Source: an uncultured Bacillota bacterium (lineage in GTDB: Bacteria; Bacillota; Clostridia; Peptostreptococcales; Anaerovoracaceae). From it: a stretch of 7,688 nucleotides of DNA. Every line of letters begins with the position of its first letter. The stretch's first letter is position 1. The notes beneath the pieces were generated by a model. That model had not been told where the DNA came from, did not search any database, and worked only from the letters and a program-made list of their open reading frames with translations. The translations under genes were made by a program, and so were the position numbers. The stretch spans positions 1 to 7,688 of the forward strand of contig CAUDEQ010000082.1 of NCBI GenBank assembly GCA_958448635.1, read 5' to 3'. Below, piece after piece: positions 4,875 through 7,688 of this stretch.

Positions 4875-5534
4875 ATGAAGCAGATGATACTGGCGTGCAG
4901 CTCTCTTACAGAGTTCATAGAGGCGGCACAGGAAAAAATGAACACAGCTCACCCTGTGTGGTATCTGGACAAGAAATACCACATGAGCCCTAAAATGATG
5001 CGTAAAAAGGTAATCGCAGCGCTCGAAGAAATTCCGGAGGAATACGATACGATTCTTGTTGCCATGGGATATTGCGGAGGCTCGTGGGAGAAGATCGACA
5101 CAGCGCGCCGCATCGTTGTGCCGAGGATAGATGACTGCATTTCACTACTGATGACTTTAGACGATGAGTATCATGTGAATCGCAAAACGCCCGGGCACAT
5201 CTACGTCAAGGAGGAGAATCCCCGGGAGATTTCCATAAAGAACATATATGAACACTATACTGCAAAAATGGAAAAGGAAACAGCGCTGCAGATAATGGAA
5301 TCATGGAAGAGGACATATGAAGGAATAGATATCATCGATACAGGGCTGTATGACTGTTATGATGAATCGTATCTGGCAGAGGTAAAGAAGGATGCCGACT
5401 GGCTTGAGGCAGAGGTCAAATACGTGCCCGGCGGCACACATCTTATTGAAAAACTGGTGTCAGGTCGATGGGATGAACAGTTTGCAATAATCGAGCCGGG
5501 CGAAGCTGTAGGAAGGGAGAATTACTTCGGTTAA
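4875..5534 (+). CDS. DUF1638 domain-containing protein
   Basis: This 219-residue soluble protein of unknown activity belongs to the DUF1638 family. The conserved features are Cys8 in LACSSL, His36, ILVAMGYCGG (60-69, Cys67) and VVPRIDDCISLL (81-92, Cys88). The three cysteines and the His could bind a metal or cofactor. As I recall, DUF1638 genes often accompany corrinoid methyltransferase genes in methanogens and acetogenic Clostridia; none is in this window. The C-terminal part contains YDCYDESYLAEVKKDADWL and PGGTHLIEKLVSGRWDE, typical of the family. The start at 4875 is preferred because GGAGG (4865-4869) precedes it by five bases; the in-frame ATG at 4863 would overlap that site and has none of its own. 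Confidence 0.85.
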   Translation: MKQMILACSSLTEFIEAAQEKMNTAHPVWYLDKKYHMSPKMMRKKVIAALEEIPEEYDTILVAMGYCGGSWEKIDTARRIVVPRIDDCISLLMTLDDEYHVNRKTPGHIYVKEENPREISIKNIYEHYTAKMEKETALQIMESWKRTYEGIDIIDTGLYDCYDESYLAEVKKDADWLEAEVKYVPGGTHLIEKLVSGRWDEQFAIIEPGEAVGRENYFG

Positions 5535-5635
5535 CAGCAGCCTTGAGAAGGTGAATGGTATCATTCGGAAAACAGAGAAATAAAAGCAATAATGACATAG
5601 CAGCATAAGTTTTACTTAAGAATAAAACGATATAT

Positions 5636-5679
5636 AAAAGGCGTCTGATATACGGATATCCGGGTATCAGACGCCTTTT
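5636..5679. terminator. strong bidirectional terminator after DUF1638
   Basis: AAAAGGCGTCTGATA (5636-5650) pairs perfectly over 15 bp with TATCAGACGCCTTTT (5665-5679). The A-run on one side and T-run on the other make it work on either strand. The 14-base loop contains the palindrome CGGATATCCG (5653-5662). It isolates the DUF1638 unit from the lipoprotein gene. Confidence 0.9.
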
Positions 5680-5822
5680 GCAGCTTTTAAGCTGCTGCCT
5701 TTCCCTGAGGTCGGCATGTGTGCGAACCAAGATTTGACTTTATCGTGTAATTTCGCATAAGACAGCTGTTATAGGACACATATTAAAGGGGGAGATTTCT
5801 TGTTTTTAGCACTCCAAAAATC

Positions 5823-5851
5823 TTTACAGTGTATTTTTCAGGTGCTATACT
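5823..5851 (+). promoter_or_regulatory. extended -10 promoter for the lipoprotein gene
   Basis: TTTACA (5823-5828) and TATACT (5846-5851) are separated by exactly 17 bases, each a five-of-six match to consensus, and TGC directly precedes the -10. Transcription would begin near 5858, giving a leader of about 34 bases before the ATG at 5892. Confidence 0.75.
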
Positions 5852-5891
5852 GAAATCATATTATCAAGTATTATTATTCAAGAAGGATATC

Positions 5892-6896
5892 ATGAAAGAC
5901 AAGAGATTCAAGAGTAAGCTCATATGTGTCCTGATACTTGTTGCAATGGCGCTGGTGATTTCCGGATGCTCGTCATCAGACAGCGAAGAGATCGCTGCAG
6001 TGGATTACAGTCAGTCGGCTCACTGGCTCAATGTTCCTGAGGAGAACGATAAGCCTGTGGACGTATTCTACCTGTATCCCACCGCATGGGCGAAGGAAAA
6101 CGAGGACGACCCTAATATATGTGAAATCGATAATGAGTCCATGCTGGCAGGAGCAAAGAAAATATACAGCACTCAGGCCACCGCTTTTGAAACGACAGCT
6201 AATATCTATGCGCCTTATTATCGACAGGCCGATGCACCTTATCTGCTTGCCATGGAGCCTGAGGATCATATGGCAATTTTGGACGATATCCCTAAGACGG
6301 ACGTTTTCGCAGCCCTTGACTACTATTTCGAGAACTATAATGAAGGCCGCCCGTTTATCCTGGCAGGCCACTCCCAGGGCTCCAATGTGCTGCTCTTCGT
6401 TCTTTCAGAATACATGGAGGAGCATCCTGAGCTGTATGAGCGAATGGTGGCAGCCTACGTCATAGGCTTCTCGGTTACAGAGGAATTTATGGAGGAAAAT
6501 CCTCACCTGAAATTCGCTCAGGAAGCGGGCGATACCGGCGTTATCATTTCATATAATACGGAAGCTCCAGGCATGACCATCGAAAACCCTGTAGTATGGG
6601 AAGGCGCTCTTTCCATAAACCCTATATCATGGACCACCGATGAGACTACGGCAGAGGCATCACAGAGCCTGGGCTCATATATCGACGGTCAGAAGGTGGA
6701 GCACTTTGCAGATGCCACCATCGATAAGGAAAGGAATACCCTCATATGCTCCACTGCAGATCCCGACGAGTTCTATACCGGCAACCCTGTATTCCCTAGA
6801 GGACTTTATCACGGACGCGACTACGACTTCTACTACTATGATATCCGCGCCAATGCAGAGCTGCGAGTTAAGAATTTCCTGGAAAATATGCAGTAG
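5892..6896 (+). CDS. DUF3089 alpha/beta-hydrolase lipoprotein
   Basis: This 334-residue protein is probably exported and lipid-anchored at the outer face of the membrane. A basic start (MKDKRFKSK) and a hydrophobic stretch lead to the lipobox ISGC, with Cys26 as the modified residue; a Ser/Asp-rich linker follows. The hydrolase part begins near HWLNVPEENDKPVDVFYLYPT (44-64). It has the nucleophile elbow GHSQG (Ser161) and ends with HGRDYDFYYYDIRANAELRVKNF, whose His is the likely catalytic base. An acidic partner may lie in STADPDEF. The pattern fits DUF3089, whose substrates are unknown; esterase or lipase-like activity is expected from the fold. The start at 5892 has AGAAGGA upstream and directly gives a signal peptide. 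The in-frame ATG at 5829 lies inside the promoter. The gene appears to be a single transcription unit. Confidence 0.9.
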   Translation: MKDKRFKSKLICVLILVAMALVISGCSSSDSEEIAAVDYSQSAHWLNVPEENDKPVDVFYLYPTAWAKENEDDPNICEIDNESMLAGAKKIYSTQATAFETTANIYAPYYRQADAPYLLAMEPEDHMAILDDIPKTDVFAALDYYFENYNEGRPFILAGHSQGSNVLLFVLSEYMEEHPELYERMVAAYVIGFSVTEEFMEENPHLKFAQEAGDTGVIISYNTEAPGMTIENPVVWEGALSINPISWTTDETTAEASQSLGSYIDGQKVEHFADATIDKERNTLICSTADPDEFYTGNPVFPRGLYHGRDYDFYYYDIRANAELRVKNFLENMQ

Positions 6897-6917
6897 ATCG
6901 AAATATGCAGCCATTAG

Positions 6918-6955
6918 AAAACCGGAGATGTCAAAATCTCCGGTTTTTATTATTT
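6918..6955. terminator. terminator between the convergent lipoprotein and DUF523 genes
   Basis: AAAACCGGAGAT (6918-6929) pairs over 12 bp with ATCTCCGGTTTT (6936-6947) around a GTCAAA loop and is followed by TATTATT. It lies about 20 bases after the lipoprotein stop. On the minus strand the stem is followed by TTTTCTAAT, so it can also end the convergent DUF523 transcript. Confidence 0.88.
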
Positions 6956-7003
6956 AAGCTTCGAGCATCCATACATTGAGAGCCTTTTTCCACGGCTCGG
7001 CCT

Positions 7004-7468
7004 TCAGCCTTCCAGCTCTTCCAGGTATTTTGCGGCCTCTTCGATATCCTCCTCAGCAAAGATCTTAAAGCCTGCATTTCTAAGATATTCAACGGCAAGC
7101 CCTTGGCCAGGTATCTTGGTATCGGTAAAGGTTCCGTCGTAAATGAACTTGCTGCCGCAGGAAGGGCTATCCTGCTTCATCATGCAAAAGGCAACGTCGT
7201 TTTCCTTTGCAAGTCTCAGCGCCTCCTCGGCTCCGGCAGTATACTCTGCAGTAACGTCAGGCCCTGTGCAGGCGATGACCTTATCACCTACCCGCTGTGA
7301 ATCCGGGCGCGGAGTCGGAAGTCCACCGAAAACTTCAGGGCAGATCGGTATGAGCCTTCCCTCCTCCTTCCACTTGAGGAAAATCGGATTTTTTTCGGAC
7401 ACATCTCCCGCATCATAACGAACAATCCTTCCTCCGTACAGACATTCGCTCACAAGTATTTTCTTCAT
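7004..7468 (-). CDS. DUF523 / thiouracil desulfurase (TudS)-like protein
   Basis: This 154-residue cytoplasmic protein matches DUF523. It shows VSECLYGGRIVRYD (residues 6-19), IPICPEVFGGLPTPR (40-54) and KQDSPSCGSKFIYDGTF (98-114). Cys9, Cys43 and Cys104 are the conserved triad that, in the TudS members studied, binds a [4Fe-4S] cluster used to remove sulfur from thiouracil; this is my recollection of the family, and the substrate here is unknown. Glu45 and Ser101 are nearby conserved residues. The length is normal for a stand-alone DUF523 domain. On the minus strand AAAGGAGA precedes the ATG by about eight bases. It is convergent with the lipoprotein gene and has a long leader with its own promoter. 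Confidence 0.9.
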   Translation of the reverse strand: MKKILVSECLYGGRIVRYDAGDVSEKNPIFLKWKEEGRLIPICPEVFGGLPTPRPDSQRVGDKVIACTGPDVTAEYTAGAEEALRLAKENDVAFCMMKQDSPSCGSKFIYDGTFTDTKIPGQGLAVEYLRNAGFKIFAEEDIEEAAKYLEELEG

Positions 7469-7527
7469 CTACGAATCTCCTTTCCTATGCATCAAGGAAC
7501 AAGGCCGGCCGAGCCGATGATGACTGA

Positions 7528-7569
7528 ATGGTGGATCTTGTCGATGCTTCACCATATCGTCTTGTCGAT
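7528..7569 (-). repeat. direct repeats and small hairpin in the DUF523 leader
   Basis: TCTTGTCGAT occurs twice exactly (7536-7545 and 7560-7569), 24 bases apart. ATGGTG (7528-7533) can pair with CACCAT (7550-7555) around the first copy. All this lies in the predicted 5' untranslated region of the DUF523 mRNA. Meaning unknown. Confidence 0.35.
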
Positions 7570-7580
7570 ATTTTAAGCAC

Positions 7581-7597
7581 AATCATATAGTATGATT
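7581..7597. promoter_or_regulatory. 7-3-7 palindrome overlapping the DUF523 promoter
   Basis: AATCATA-TAG-TATGATT is a perfect inverted repeat at the predicted transcription start and the edge of the -10 of the minus-strand promoter. It also covers the -10 of a candidate plus-strand promoter (TTGTCG 7563-7568, TATAGT 7586-7591, 17 bases apart). It is well placed for an operator. Confidence 0.4.
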
Positions 7598-7599
7598 AT

Positions 7600-7628
7600 A
7601 TTATACCTATATTTTCTGAATTGTACAA
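7600..7628 (-). promoter_or_regulatory. minus-strand promoter for the DUF523 gene
   Basis: Read on the minus strand, TTGTAC (plus 7623-7628) and a perfect TATAAT (plus 7600-7605) are exactly 17 bases apart. The -35 is weak (three of six). Transcription would begin near 7593, giving a leader of about 125 bases. The -35 sits inside the palindrome ATTGTACAAT (7620-7629). Confidence 0.55.
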
Positions 7629-7639
7629 TAAATTCCTCG

Positions 7640-7656
7640 TATACATATTATGTATA
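7640..7656. promoter_or_regulatory. second 7-3-7 palindrome upstream of the DUF523 promoter
   Basis: TATACAT-ATT-ATGTATA is a perfect inverted repeat 11 bases upstream of the minus-strand -35. It shares the 7-3-7 geometry of the site at 7581-7597 but not its sequence. An AT-rich chance palindrome is possible. Confidence 0.3.
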
Positions 7657-7688
7657 TCTTTTCAAGTGCCTTCAGCTCTGCCCGGCGC

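Larger units (their letters stand above)
5535..5891 (+). other. intergenic region between DUF1638 and the lipoprotein gene
   Basis: The first 100 bases show nothing convincing. They are followed by the terminator at 5636-5679, a second small inverted repeat GCAGCTT/AAGCTGC (5680-5695), a weak promoter candidate TTGACT-N16-CATAAG (5734-5761), and the stronger promoter at 5823-5851. A purine-rich AAAGGGGGAG (about 5785-5794) precedes a TTG that opens an 18-codon frame (5800-5853); this micro-ORF is not strong enough to call. Confidence 0.5.

Noticed and set aside
5800..5853. 18-codon TTG-start ORF behind AAAGGGGGAG
   Set aside because: It overlaps the lipoprotein promoter, lies upstream of its predicted start site, and has no recognisable content.
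5829..5891. Longer start for the lipoprotein at 5829
   Set aside because: It lies between the -35 and -10 of a strong promoter, and it would put 21 residues before a complete lipoprotein signal peptide.
6031..6465. Open frame inside the lipoprotein gene on the same strand
   Set aside because: It is a frame shadow. The lipoprotein frame carries the signal peptide and hydrolase motifs.
7103..7418. Plus-strand open frames opposite the DUF523 gene
   Set aside because: The minus-strand frame contains all conserved DUF523 motifs; the plus-strand translations match nothing and have no ribosome sites.
7503..7510. GGCCGGCC palindrome in the DUF523 leader
   Set aside because: An isolated 8-base GC palindrome with no partner structure; it is likely chance.
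7607..7687. Minus-strand open frame entering from the right edge, ending in TAG at 7607-7609
   Set aside because: The first residues (RRAELKALEK) look coding, but the rest looks like translated AT-rich intergenic DNA and it overlaps the DUF523 promoter. Too short to call without the sequence to the right.

Overview
The window looks like chromosomal DNA from an anaerobic, Gram-positive Clostridia-type bacterium (Bacillota, order Eubacteriales in the broad sense). The reasons are purine-rich Shine-Dalgarno sites before nearly every gene, frequent ATA, AGA and AGG codons, a flavodoxin very close to the clostridial type, and several families that I know mainly from anaerobic Firmicutes (DUF3793, DUF6110, DUF1638, DUF523). 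The genus cannot be read from the sequence. No rRNA, tRNA, CRISPR array, transposase or phage gene is visible.

Layout. Positions 1-266 hold the end or remnant of something upstream, then a flavodoxin promoter set among three perfect palindromes. Positions 267-1280 are a flavodoxin-DUF3793 pair, closed by a long hairpin. Positions 1394-4502 are the most interesting block: a cysteine-rich Fur-family regulator, a DUF6110 small membrane protein with its own promoter, a heavy-metal P1B-type ATPase with a non-standard metal-site motif, and a 26-residue single-pass microprotein. Positions 4503-4874 are a gene-free leader with operator-like half-sites, a strong ribosome site on a tiny ORF, and a terminator inside that ORF. 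They precede a DUF1638 gene (4875-5534). A strong terminator and a second promoter region lead to a DUF3089-type alpha/beta-hydrolase lipoprotein (5892-6896). A terminator that probably works in both directions separates this from a DUF523/TudS-like gene on the minus strand (7004-7468). That gene is expressed from a promoter near 7595-7628, which overlaps a candidate plus-strand promoter.

How the parts may work together. Flavodoxin replaces ferredoxin as an electron carrier, often when iron is short, and its promoter carries a TTAG/CTAA palindrome that suggests metal-dependent repression. The 1394-4502 block reads as a self-regulated metal export module: sensor, membrane adaptor, pump and microprotein. 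Its layout resembles the mycobacterial PacL-CtpC pairing (small glycine-rich membrane protein plus P1B ATPase), although the small proteins are a different family. The metal is not known. DUF1638, the lipoprotein and the DUF523 protein look like independent transcription units.
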